Shown piece after piece: positions 25,250 through 33,067 of a stretch of DNA of 38,032 nt; the stretch's first letter is position 1, and every line of letters starts with the position of its first letter. The position numbers and the translations under genes were made by a program. The notes under the pieces are model-generated. The model had not been told where the DNA came from. It saw only the letters and a list, made by a program, of their open reading frames with translations, and made no database searches. The DNA is taken from positions 1-38,032 of the forward strand of contig DASVDW010000133.1 of assembly GCA_036380925.1 (NCBI GenBank). Direction: 5' to 3'. This stretch comes from JAICLV01 sp036380925 (GTDB lineage: Bacteria > Actinomycetota > Actinomycetes > Acidothermales > Acidothermaceae).

Positions 25250-25549
25250 ATGAATCCAGACGTCGAGCGCGCAGTCGCGGCCGACGAGCAGAGAATCGCG
25301 ATCGAACTTGTGGGCACAGTGATTCGCTACCTGTTCGGCGTGGGACTGACCCTAAGCAGTGTTCTACCGCACGTGGCACGACCGGGCGAGCAGCCCTTGA
25401 ACACGGCCATCGACGACATCGACCGGATCATCCGGTCGATCCGCGACATCGTATTTGCGTTGGACACGCGAACGCCGCCACCGACAACGTCAGGGTCGGC
25501 GAGCTGTGCTGGCCTCTCGACAGATGGCACTCTCGCCGACGTTGGATAA
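25250..25549 (+). CDS. orphan HisKA_3-like dimerisation domain lacking the phospho-accepting histidine
   Basis: 99 residues from ATG 25250 (GAGG upstream; ATG 25208 is an alternative). The core EQRIAIELVGTVIRYLFGVG, LTLSSVLPHVA, then AIDDIDRIIRSIRDIVFAL, aligns by eye with the dimerisation and phosphotransfer helices of DevS/NarX-type kinases, whose usual text is RIARDLHDxVIQRLFAxGLxLQS ... IRxIRxxIFAL. The histidine of DLHD is replaced by valine (ELVG), and there is no ATPase domain. It could heterodimerise with full kinases and modulate them, or be a remnant of a larger gene; the adjoining gene-free 689 bases allow the latter. The 30-residue tail is Ser/Thr/Gly-rich. Confidence 0.65.
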   Translation: MNPDVERAVAADEQRIAIELVGTVIRYLFGVGLTLSSVLPHVARPGEQPLNTAIDDIDRIIRSIRDIVFALDTRTPPPTTSGSASCAGLSTDGTLADVG

Positions 25550-25647
25550 GCCAGGTCAACCTCAGCCCGTCGCATGATGTCGACGTGCTTTCACAGCCGA
25601 TCCAACTGGGTCGCGACGAGCATCGAAGCTGTCGCGGACGCCTGCTG

Positions 25648-26028
25648 TCAAAGCCGTTCCAGTACCGGCGCCGCCGCCCATGACGACGGGACGAGCCGGA
25701 TCGTCAATCTCGATTCGTAACGACGTCGAACGCTCACCTCGTCGAGCGGGGCGGCTTCGAACCAGTCGACACGCAAGCGACGTCCGTCAGGTAAAGGCAA
25801 CAAGCGGGGGTGGTCTGACCAGGACGCCGGGTTCAATGTGATGCGCTCGACCGGCGCGCCGAGCTCGGCAGACAGGGCGACCGCGAAGATCGCCACCTGC
25901 CCGATGTCCCATGAAATCGGGTGCCACGCATCACGCCGACCGCCTCCGGACGAGACTAGTCCAAGCGCGGACGACGACGCCTGCGCCACCAGCGCAGGCA
26001 CTGAGTCGGGATCAAACAAAGTCGTCAT
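25648..26028 (-). CDS. DUF5994 family protein
   Basis: 126 residues. AWHPISWDIGQVAIFAVALS, APVERITLNPASWSDHPRLL, GRRLRVDWFEAAPLDEVSV and ESRLTIRLVPSSW match the pattern of this actinobacterial family: a WWPxSxDL-like motif, RVxYNxxxWDxxPR, and a hydrophobic strand near the end. Function is unknown; the genes are often found singly and near stress-regulated genes. No membrane helix or signal peptide. It converges on the orphan DHp gene with about 98 bases between. Confidence 0.75.
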   Translation of the reverse strand: MTTLFDPDSVPALVAQASSSALGLVSSGGGRRDAWHPISWDIGQVAIFAVALSAELGAPVERITLNPASWSDHPRLLPLPDGRRLRVDWFEAAPLDEVSVRRRYESRLTIRLVPSSWAAAPVLERL

Positions 26029-26159
26029 GGTGCCGCCGAGGGCTGGATAAAGGGAACTACGACCGTGGCGAGCCCAGGCGGGCGATGTGAGCGCCGAGAT
26101 CTTGCGAGGTCGCGAGCTTTGTCTCCAAAGTACAGAACGTCAGGCGATGTGGCGCTGTC

Positions 26160-26478
26160 AGATTCACCACAAGAGCGTCGTCATCCGCGACGGGCAGCCG
26201 GCGCTTGTCGACGTGCTGAAATCGTCCCGGGCCACGTTCTGGAGTTGGGTCTGGGTGACATCGTTCCCGCTGACGTTCGGCTGTTGCAGGTCTACGGGTT
26301 GGAGAGCGCCGAGTCGGTGCTGACCGGCGAATCGCTGCCGGTCAATAAGCGGACGGACGCAACGGTCGCTGGGACCCCGCTCGCCCGACCTGACCGGATG
26401 TGCGCTGATGGGCACCGTCGCGCGCGCCGGCGGCGGAAGCGGCGTCGTGGTGGCCACCAGCGCTCGTACCGAGGCGCA
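26160..26478 (+). pseudogene. P-type cation ATPase fragment with two frameshifts
   Basis: Three frames in turn give consecutive pieces of the actuator domain of a cation P-type ATPase. Frame one: SVVIRDGQPALVDV. Frame two: EIVPGHVLELGLGDIVPADV, RLLQVYGLESAESVLTGESL, PVNKRTDATVAGTPLA. Frame three: LTGCALMGTVARAGGGSGVV, VATSARTE. The first break (about 26214-26216) is a missing G (GACGTG-CTGAAATC for GACGTGGCTGAAATC). The second (about 26384-26387) is an extra C in GCTCGCCCGACCTG. The TGES loop is intact, but the membrane, phosphorylation (DKTGT) and nucleotide domains are absent. Sequence from about 26480 to the tRNA shows no resemblance. A decayed remnant of a Ca/Mg-type or heavy-metal transporter. 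Confidence 0.8.
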
Positions 26479-26777
26479 CGGGTTGCGCGTCCAATGTGTT
26501 GCGGAGGGCCCACCGACTCCTGCAACACCGGCGACAACTCCCGATGGCGGCCGCGACATGAGCCGCGAGACGCATCGCGACGCGAACCTGATTGGCCGGG
26601 CGGCGACGGCCGACCCATGCGGCGGTCGAGAAAACCGCCGTCATGTTGGCGAGATGTTGGCGAGCGCGAGCGTAGAAGCGTCGACGAACGCCGTTCGAAG
26701 CCGCGACCGCGCCAACATGTCGCTCACGAGAATGCGGTGGACCAGCCCGGACCAGGCCGGACGAAACAACACCAACG

Positions 26778-26864
26778 CGGAGGGCGTGGGATTTGAACCC
26801 ACGAGGAGCTTGCACTCCTAGCGGTTTTCAAGACCGCCGCCATCGGCCACTAGGCGAGCCCTCC
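26778..26864 (-). tRNA. tRNA-Ser (anticodon UGA)
   Basis: Read on the minus strand, GGAGGGC (26864-26858) pairs with GCCCTCC (26785-26779) as acceptor stem. The D arm has CCTAGTGGCC. The anticodon stem GCGGT/ACCGC closes loop CTTGAAA, giving anticodon TGA. A long class II variable arm (TAGGAGTGCAAGCTCCT) is present and the T arm is CGTGGGTTCAAATCCCACG. 87 nucleotides, discriminator G, CCA not encoded. The long arm and anticodon identify serine (UCA codons, rare at this GC). Confidence 0.95.
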
Positions 26865-26877
26865 CAGGGCACCGAAG

Positions 26878-27822
26878 TTACCGCATCCGGCCGCCGCGGT
26901 CCGCCGCGCGCAGCTCACGTTGCAGCGCCGGGACGTCGGCGAGCGGCCCGAGGTGGCGCAGCTTCTCCCGGCTGATCACCGAGCGCACCGCCTGCACCGC
27001 GCCGTCCGCGATCTCGAAGCTGAACACGCTGACCAGCCGCCCGGAGCCGTCACGCACGCACGCGCCCGGTTGCCCGTTGATGTCGACCTGCTCGATCCGC
27101 ACGCCGGACAGCTCTCGCATCTGCGCCCCCATCCCGACCAGCAGCCGGGCCACCTTGTCGCGTCCCACGATCCGCCGGGTCCACATCGGCGGCACGCCGC
27201 CGTTGTCCCCGCTCACCGTCACGTCGGCGGCGAGCACCGCCACCAGCCCGTCGAGATCACCCTCTGACATCGCGGCGATCAACCGCGTCGCCAATCGGTC
27301 TCGCTCGGCCCGCGACGGCTCGAACCGCGGCCGCTGCTCGCGCACCCGGCGGCGGGCTCGCACCGCGATCTGCCGGCAGTTCTCCACCGAGCGTTCCACG
27401 ATCGGGGCGATCTCCGCGAACTCATACGCGAACACGTCGTGCAGCAAGAACACCGCGCGCTCCACCGGCGAGAGCCGTTCGAGCACCAGCAGAAACGCCA
27501 TCGACAACGAGTCACTGTCCGCACCCGGGGCAGTAGGCGTTCCGGCGGCCATCAACGGCTCACCCATCAACGGCTCCGGCAGCCACTCCCCGACGTAGGT
27601 CTCCCGCCGCACCCGCGCTGAACGCAAGACGTCGATCGAGAGTCTTGTCACGACCGCCGACAGGTATGCCTTCGGCGAGGTGATCTCGACGCCATCGGTC
27701 AGCGCACGCTGGTAACGCAGCCAACTCTCTTGGACGACGTCCTCGGCGTCGGCGACGCTGGACAGCATGCGGTACGCGATCGAGAACAGCAGCGGCCGGA
27801 GCGCGACGAACTCCTCTTCCAT
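26878..27822 (-). CDS. sigJ: ECF41-family RNA polymerase sigma factor (SigJ-like)
   Basis: 314 residues. Sigma-2 region LRPLLFSIAYRMLSSVADAE, DVVQESWLRY; the ECF41 hallmark YVGEWLPEPL in the linker; sigma-4 region LSPVERAVFLLHDVFAYEFA, EIAPIVERSVENCRQIAVRA. A C-terminal SnoaL-like extension of about 120 residues (LIAAMSEGDLDGLVAVLAAD, SGDNGGVPP, NGQPGACVRDGSG) is typical of ECF41 and controls activity in place of a separate anti-sigma factor. Its usual partners include an oxidoreductase or epimerase gene, found here immediately upstream with 7 bases between. Start ATG 27822. Confidence 0.93.
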   Translation of the reverse strand: MEEEFVALRPLLFSIAYRMLSSVADAEDVVQESWLRYQRALTDGVEITSPKAYLSAVVTRLSIDVLRSARVRRETYVGEWLPEPLMGEPLMAAGTPTAPGADSDSLSMAFLLVLERLSPVERAVFLLHDVFAYEFAEIAPIVERSVENCRQIAVRARRRVREQRPRFEPSRAERDRLATRLIAAMSEGDLDGLVAVLAADVTVSGDNGGVPPMWTRRIVGRDKVARLLVGMGAQMRELSGVRIEQVDINGQPGACVRDGSGRLVSVFSFEIADGAVQAVRSVISREKLRHLGPLADVPALQRELRAADRGGRMR

Positions 27823-27829
27823 CGAGGCA

Positions 27830-28774
27830 TCATCCCCGCATCTTCTGGACGTCGGACAACCCGTGCCGAAACCCGTCGCGCCAGCTCGGCCAGGTCGGCG
27901 TCCAATGCAGTTCGCGTTTGGCTTTGGCGTTCGACGCGCCGCGCGCCTGGGTGAGCATCGACACGACGGCCTCCCCGGCGAGCAACCGGCCCAGCCACAC
28001 GGGCACGTGGCGCGGCGGTTTCGCCCCGACGATCTCGGCGAGCGCGGGAATCAGCTCGCGGGTCGGCGCTGGATCGTCGTCCACGATGTTGTAGACGCCC
28101 TCGCCCCCGTCGAGCGCCGCGACGACGGCCCCAGCGGCGTCGTCGATGTGCAGCATCGACCAAACGCCGCCGCCGTCACCGACGATCGCCAGCATCCGCT
28201 TGCGAATCGCGGCGATCATCTCGTCGGACGCGCCCGGACCGTAGAACATGCCGTAGCGCAGGACGACGCCGGCCAGTGGAGCGCGCAGCGTCGCATCCTC
28301 CAAGTGCTTGATCGCCGCGAGAGAGACCCGCTGCTGCGCGACGGGGTGTGAGTCGAGCGGGTCGGACTCCGTCTTGACCGCGCCACCGGTGCGCGCGTAC
28401 GGCCACCCCGTGTAGCTGGCCGCGATGAACCGCCGCACGCCGCACGCGCGTGCCGCGGCCAGCAGGTTGTCGGTGCCGACCGTGCGCAGCGCGTTCGTCG
28501 CGGCGAAGGCGCGATCGAAGTTGCGCAGGCTCTTCGTCCCCGCCAGCGCGGTCAGCTGATGCACCACCACGTCAGGGGCCGCCTTCGCCACCGCCTCGCC
28601 GACGGCCGTCGCGTCCAAGGCGTCGACCACCACCGGTTCCGCGCCAAGGCTCCACAGCTCCTGGCGCTTCGACTCCGATCGAGTGGCGCCCACGACCTCG
28701 TGATCAGCCTTGATGAGCTGGGCGACCAACCGACGACCGACCGCGCCGGTTGCGCCCGCGACGAATACCCGCAT
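27830..28774 (-). CDS. NAD-dependent epimerase/dehydratase-like protein (ECF41 partner)
   Basis: 314 residues from ATG 28774, which follows a near-perfect AAGGAGG; a longer frame upstream is not used. The Rossmann start MRVFVAGATGAVGRRLVAQL is typical of extended short-chain dehydrogenases, with VVHQLTALAGTKSLRNFDRA and the YxxxK-region variant FIAASYTGWPYARTGG (Tyr present, classical Lys not obvious). C-terminal WTPTWPSWRDGFRHGL also fits NAD-dependent epimerases of unknown substrate. It is the likely target operon of the sigma factor encoded just downstream, since an ECF41-type promoter precedes it. Confidence 0.85.
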   Translation of the reverse strand: MRVFVAGATGAVGRRLVAQLIKADHEVVGATRSESKRQELWSLGAEPVVVDALDATAVGEAVAKAAPDVVVHQLTALAGTKSLRNFDRAFAATNALRTVGTDNLLAAARACGVRRFIAASYTGWPYARTGGAVKTESDPLDSHPVAQQRVSLAAIKHLEDATLRAPLAGVVLRYGMFYGPGASDEMIAAIRKRMLAIVGDGGGVWSMLHIDDAAGAVVAALDGGEGVYNIVDDDPAPTRELIPALAEIVGAKPPRHVPVWLGRLLAGEAVVSMLTQARGASNAKAKRELHWTPTWPSWRDGFRHGLSDVQKMRG

Positions 28775-28824
28775 GACGTCCTCCTTGTTCGTCGCCGCGT
28801 CGAGAACCGCGGCGTCACACGGGA

Positions 28825-28851
28825 GACGAGACGGCGTGCGCCGGTGTGACA
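28825..28851 (-). promoter_or_regulatory. ECF41-type promoter for the epimerase-sigJ operon
   Basis: On the minus strand TGTCACA (28851-28845) and CGTC (28828-28825) are separated by 16 bases. ECF41 sigma factors are known to recognise TGTCACA and CGTC with about this spacing. The TGTCACA also lies in a 15-base perfect palindrome CCGGTGT-G-ACACCGG (28841-28855). The operon start codon is 51 bases downstream. Autoregulation by the encoded sigma factor is the natural reading. Confidence 0.7.
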
Positions 28852-28866
28852 CCGGCGTCGGGCCGG

Positions 28867-30051
28867 TCAGTCCGGCAGCGGCTCGGGCATCGCGATGTGG
28901 AAGCCCTGCACCCACTGGGTGCCCAGCCGCTCGAGCGTCTGCAACTCCTCCGCCGTCTCAACGCCCTCCGCGATCAGATTCGCGTTGATGTCGTGCGCGA
29001 AAGCCACCAGCGACGACGCCAGCGCTCGGCGCGCTGGATCCCGGTCGAGTCCGTGGGTCAACGAGCGGTCGAGCTTGATGATCTCGGGCTGCAGCAAAAG
29101 GATGTGCCGAAGGCTGGAAAACCCTGAGCCGGTGTCGTCGACCGCGACCCGGGCGCCTCGGTCGCGCAACGGCGCCATCCGGTCATGGATCGGGCCGTAG
29201 TCCTCCACCTCGATGTTCTCCGTCAGCTCCAGCACGAGTCGCCGACAGATCGACTCGTCGGCGAGCTCGTCCAGCTTGTGCGACAGCACAAGCTCCGGTG
29301 AGACGTTGACGGCGAGAAACGAGGGCTCCGGAATGCGGTCCAGGTGCTTGACGGCCTCCCGAACCGCTTTCATCTCCAACTCTGGGCCGAGCCCGACCTC
29401 AAGCGCCTCCTCGAACCAAAGATCCGGTGATCGCAACGGCTCGTCGGAGAAGCGAGATAGCGCCTCCAGCCCGACGGTCGAGCGGTCGGTCAGGTCGACG
29501 ATCGGCTGGAACACGATCGACAACCCGTTCTCCGCGTGCAGCACCTTCTCGATGCGGCCGTATCGCTCGGTCCGCGCGCGTTTGCGGTCCTCTTCTTCGG
29601 CCAGCCGACGCGCGAGCTCGTCGGCGAGCGCCACATTGTGCTGCCGCAACGCCTTGTACAAGAACCTGGTCTCCAACAGGTTCCGCACCCGCAACACCAC
29701 CTCGGTGGCGTCGAACGGCTTCGTCAGGAAGTCCCTGGCGCCCAGCGAGAGCGCCCGGTGCGCGGCGTCCTTGGTGGTGTCCGCGGTCAACACCAGCACC
29801 GGGAGGTACTCGACGTCCGTCGTGAGCGCGAGCTGCTCCAAGACCGCGTAGCCGTCGGTCTTCGGCATGTGCAAATCCAGCAGGATGACGTCCGGCTCCG
29901 ATTCGCGAACGGCGTCGATCGCGGCTTGCGCGTCGAGGGCGGATCGCACGGCGCGCAGCCCTGATCTCGTCAACAGCGTCGACAGCAGCTGCACGTTGGC
30001 CACGTTGTCATCGACGACGAGCACCTTCGCGTCACGGAACCGCTCGAGCAT
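28867..30051 (-). CDS. response regulator with EAL output (c-di-GMP phosphodiesterase)
   Basis: 394 residues. Receiver domain (about 8-125): acidic pair VVDDN, phospho-acceptor in VILLDLHMPKTDGY, switch threonine VLTADTT and lysine FLTKPFD. A helical linker (HNVALADELARRLAEEEDRK) leads to the EAL domain (about 165-390) with all catalytic motifs: FQPIVDLTDRSTVGLEALSR, AVNVSPELV, VLELTENIEVED, VDDTGSGFSSLRHILLLQPE, IIKLDRSL, LIAEGVETAEEL. It should hydrolyse c-di-GMP when phosphorylated. The partner kinase gene ends one base before its start (TGA-C-ATG), so the two form a pair. Confidence 0.94.
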   Translation of the reverse strand: MLERFRDAKVLVVDDNVANVQLLSTLLTRSGLRAVRSALDAQAAIDAVRESEPDVILLDLHMPKTDGYAVLEQLALTTDVEYLPVLVLTADTTKDAAHRALSLGARDFLTKPFDATEVVLRVRNLLETRFLYKALRQHNVALADELARRLAEEEDRKRARTERYGRIEKVLHAENGLSIVFQPIVDLTDRSTVGLEALSRFSDEPLRSPDLWFEEALEVGLGPELEMKAVREAVKHLDRIPEPSFLAVNVSPELVLSHKLDELADESICRRLVLELTENIEVEDYGPIHDRMAPLRDRGARVAVDDTGSGFSSLRHILLLQPEIIKLDRSLTHGLDRDPARRALASSLVAFAHDINANLIAEGVETAEELQTLERLGTQWVQGFHIAMPEPLPD

Positions 30052-30052
30052 G

Positions 30053-32809
30053 TCAATCCCCCTCGCTTACCTGAACGCTGTCTTCGAGAATTGAGTCGAG
30101 CAGCCCGAGCACTCGGCGAATGTCCAAGGGCTTGGTGAGATAGCCGACCGCTCCAGCGGAGCGCATGCGCAACACCTGTCCGGCGGTGGCGTCAGCGCTC
30201 ACGATGTGCACCGGCACACCGGACGTCGCGGGATCGGCGCGCAACTGTCCGAGCACCTCCATTCCTGACATATCCGGGAGATGCAGGTCCAGCAAGATGA
30301 GGTCGGCGTGCCGGGTGCGAGCCAGTTCGAGGCCCATCCGACCTTGCGACGCGTGCAACAGTCGAATGCCGGGCCGGCGCGCGACGACGCGCTGCATCAG
30401 GTGCAGATTCGTCAGGTTGTCTTCGATGTAGAGCAACGTGCCATGCGCCCGAAGGCTCTCGTCAAGCGCGATCTGCCTTTCCGCGTCGGCAATAGCGACA
30501 TCGGCTTCGACGCCTACCGGTGAGCGCGAGCCCGGCAGCACGACGGTGAAGGTGCTGCCTTCGCCAGGTGTCGACTCCACGGTGAGGTCGCCTTCCATCG
30601 CCTGCACCAGTCGCAACGACAGCGGCAGGCCCACTCCGGTGCCTTCAATGGCGGATTGCTCGGCGCCGAGTCTGTCGAATGGCACGAAAAGCCGCTCGAT
30701 GTGCTCGGCGGCGATGCCGATGCCCGTGTCGCTGACCCGGATTTCGGTGCGCTCGTCGTCACGCACCTTGCTGGTGACCAACACGCTTCCGCGCGGCCGG
30801 TTGTACTTCACCGCGTTTGCGATGAGATTGATGAGCACTTGCTTCAGCCGCTGCCGGTCGGCCTGCACGAACAAATCTTCACCCTCGATCAGAAAGTCGA
30901 TCGAGATGTCGCTCGACGCCGCGATCGGTCGCATCGACTCCACGGTGTCGCCCACCACTTCGCGCAGCGACACCGGTTCTGGCGAAAGGGCGAGGGCGCC
31001 GCTCTCGATGCGGGCGATGTCGAGCACCTCGTTAATCAGATCGAGCAGATGCCGGCCCGCTTTGAAGACCTGATCAACCCAGGAGGCCTGGTCCTCCGAC
31101 AGCTTCTCCATCTGCAGCAGTTGGGTGAAACCCAAGACCACATTCAGCGGCGTGCGCAGCTCGTGACTCATCCGGGAGAGAAACTCGCTCTTCGCCCGGG
31201 ACGCCGCGTCCGCCACGTCGCGCGCCTCGACGAGCGCCGCCTCCAGCGCGATGCGATCGCTGATGTCACGGAACACCGCGACGGCCGCGATCGGCGCTCC
31301 GTCGTCACCGAGCAGCGGTCGACCGTGCGCCTCCAGCAGCAACCACCGGCCGCTCGCGTGCCGCGTGCGCACCCGGATGGTGAAATCCTCCGCGGCGCCG
31401 GTCGTCACCGCTCGGACGCCGTCGATGAGCAGCGGCCGGTCGTCCTCGTGCAACGACGATCCGATGACGCCGCCGACGACGTCGGCGGCGCGCCGTCCGG
31501 ACAGACCGGCGACCGCCTCCGAGGCGAACGCGACCCGCAGGTCCGCGGAGATGACAACGATGACGTCGGGGGAGGCCGCCGTTATCGCGGTGAGTTCACG
31601 CTGGCGCGCGACCAGCGCCCGCTGGGCGACGTGCCGGTCGGTCACATCGAGCATGTAAAGCAGCAGCGCGCGACCGGCGTCCATGCCGTCCTCGAGCGTG
31701 ATCAGTGTCGACAGATAGCGCTGCCGGCCGCCGATGTTGAACTCGCCCTCAAACTCCACGACCGCCGGACCATCCGGCTCGAAGAGCCGCGCCGCCGTGG
31801 CTTGATACCGCTGCACCTCGTCGGAGGCGATCGTCTCGACCCAGTACCGCGGCGACAACGCGTCCGCCTGGCTGATGCCCAAAACCCGCTCGCAGTTGGG
31901 GCTCACGTAGGTGGCGGCGCCGTCGACTATCCGCATAACGACGACCGGCCCCACCGTCAGCACCCGTTCCAAGAAACCGCGGGCCTCTCGTAACTCCGCG
32001 TCGCGCCGCCGCAGCTCGTCGGCGGTGGCGCGCAGCCGGCGGGCGACCACGCCGAGTTCATCCGCGCTGTCATCCGGCGGGCCGGCGGGCGCCCGATCGA
32101 GCTCGCTGAGTTCGGCGTCCAGGTTGTTGACCCGTCGGACGACGCTGCGGCTGAAGAGTCGCACGCCAAGCAGACCGCCGAGCAACCCGATGCCGAGCAA
32201 GACCAGCACGCTGATCCCTGCCAGCACCTGCCACCGGTGTGCCACCGACCGGCGCTGCGCAAGCAGTCTCGATTCGGCGTCCGCCATCTGCGACAGCGCC
32301 CGCCGGGCCTGCGCGGTCTGCGCGGTGTCGAGCGACATCCAGCTCTTGACGGCGGCGGCGCCGCTGCCGCCCGCCGTCAGGTCCAGGGGCGCGGGCAGCG
32401 GCGGCTCCTGCGCTAGCACTGAGCGCACCGAGTCGAGTCGCCGCAGCTGAGCCGGGTCGCCACCGACAAGCGACGCGAGCGCGTCCAGCGCCGCGGTCAG
32501 ATTCGCGTCGTCCGCGCGAGCCGCCGCCAGGTCGTCTGCGCCGCCCAGGGCGAGGTATCCGCGTTGGTCGCTTTGCCGCGCGACGACGAGCCCGTCGACG
32601 ACGGCGATCTGCTGCTGCGCCCGCTCGGAATGGCGGACCCAATCCTCCGCGTCACCGTCGCTTTTGACCGTGTAGGCGAACAGGCCGGCGGCGACCACGA
32701 AAACAACCAGCGGAATCGCCACCAAGGCGCCGCCTTTGCCGCGCAATCGCAGGTCGTTCCAGGCACGCGGCCACGCCGGAGTGGCACGACCGCCGCGTGC
32801 CGTCGACAC
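30053..32809 (-). CDS. hybrid histidine kinase: CHASE3-like sensor, HAMP-like linker, two PAS, HisKA, HATPase, receiver
   Basis: 918 residues from GTG 32809 (AGGGGG eight bases upstream). Membrane helices at about 27-47 and 194-216 enclose a CHASE3-like helical sensor (VVDGLVVARQSDQRGYLALG). PAS domains span about 275-400 and 405-525. HisKA has SHELRTPLNVVLGFTQLL (His 549). HATPase motifs are LINLIANAVKYN, VSDTGIGIAAEHIERLF and EGTGVGLPLSLRLVQ. The C-terminal receiver has LLYIEDNLTNLH, LILLDLHLPDMSG and YLTKPLD. Phosphoryl flow to the REC-EAL protein encoded next is expected, linking an external signal to c-di-GMP hydrolysis. Confidence 0.93.
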   Translation of the reverse strand: MSTARGGRATPAWPRAWNDLRLRGKGGALVAIPLVVFVVAAGLFAYTVKSDGDAEDWVRHSERAQQQIAVVDGLVVARQSDQRGYLALGGADDLAAARADDANLTAALDALASLVGGDPAQLRRLDSVRSVLAQEPPLPAPLDLTAGGSGAAAVKSWMSLDTAQTAQARRALSQMADAESRLLAQRRSVAHRWQVLAGISVLVLLGIGLLGGLLGVRLFSRSVVRRVNNLDAELSELDRAPAGPPDDSADELGVVARRLRATADELRRRDAELREARGFLERVLTVGPVVVMRIVDGAATYVSPNCERVLGISQADALSPRYWVETIASDEVQRYQATAARLFEPDGPAVVEFEGEFNIGGRQRYLSTLITLEDGMDAGRALLLYMLDVTDRHVAQRALVARQRELTAITAASPDVIVVISADLRVAFASEAVAGLSGRRAADVVGGVIGSSLHEDDRPLLIDGVRAVTTGAAEDFTIRVRTRHASGRWLLLEAHGRPLLGDDGAPIAAVAVFRDISDRIALEAALVEARDVADAASRAKSEFLSRMSHELRTPLNVVLGFTQLLQMEKLSEDQASWVDQVFKAGRHLLDLINEVLDIARIESGALALSPEPVSLREVVGDTVESMRPIAASSDISIDFLIEGEDLFVQADRQRLKQVLINLIANAVKYNRPRGSVLVTSKVRDDERTEIRVSDTGIGIAAEHIERLFVPFDRLGAEQSAIEGTGVGLPLSLRLVQAMEGDLTVESTPGEGSTFTVVLPGSRSPVGVEADVAIADAERQIALDESLRAHGTLLYIEDNLTNLHLMQRVVARRPGIRLLHASQGRMGLELARTRHADLILLDLHLPDMSGMEVLGQLRADPATSGVPVHIVSADATAGQVLRMRSAGAVGYLTKPLDIRRVLGLLDSILEDSVQVSEGD

Positions 32810-33067
32810 TGACCCGCCCCCTAGCTCTGGGAACCGCTCGACTCGTCTGCCACCGGCTCATCCGAACGGGTGATCCGGATGAAATACCGCCTAACCTCCC
32901 GCAAACGTATAGGGACGCAGCAGCCCGGCGCGTCGCCCGGTCGGACGACTTTTCCGCCCAATCGGCCATGATCTTTTTGCTGGGACGAAGCATGGCCCGT
33001 CCTACCGCCCGGTTCAAGGACCCGAGCTGCCGGTGTCGAGCGCGGGACAACCCGTAGGGTGCAGATC
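32810..33067. promoter_or_regulatory. divergent promoter region of the hybrid kinase and quinone oxidoreductase genes
   Basis: 258 bases between divergent genes, with an A/T-richer part near 32945-32980. No specific promoter or operator could be assigned. Confidence 0.3.
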
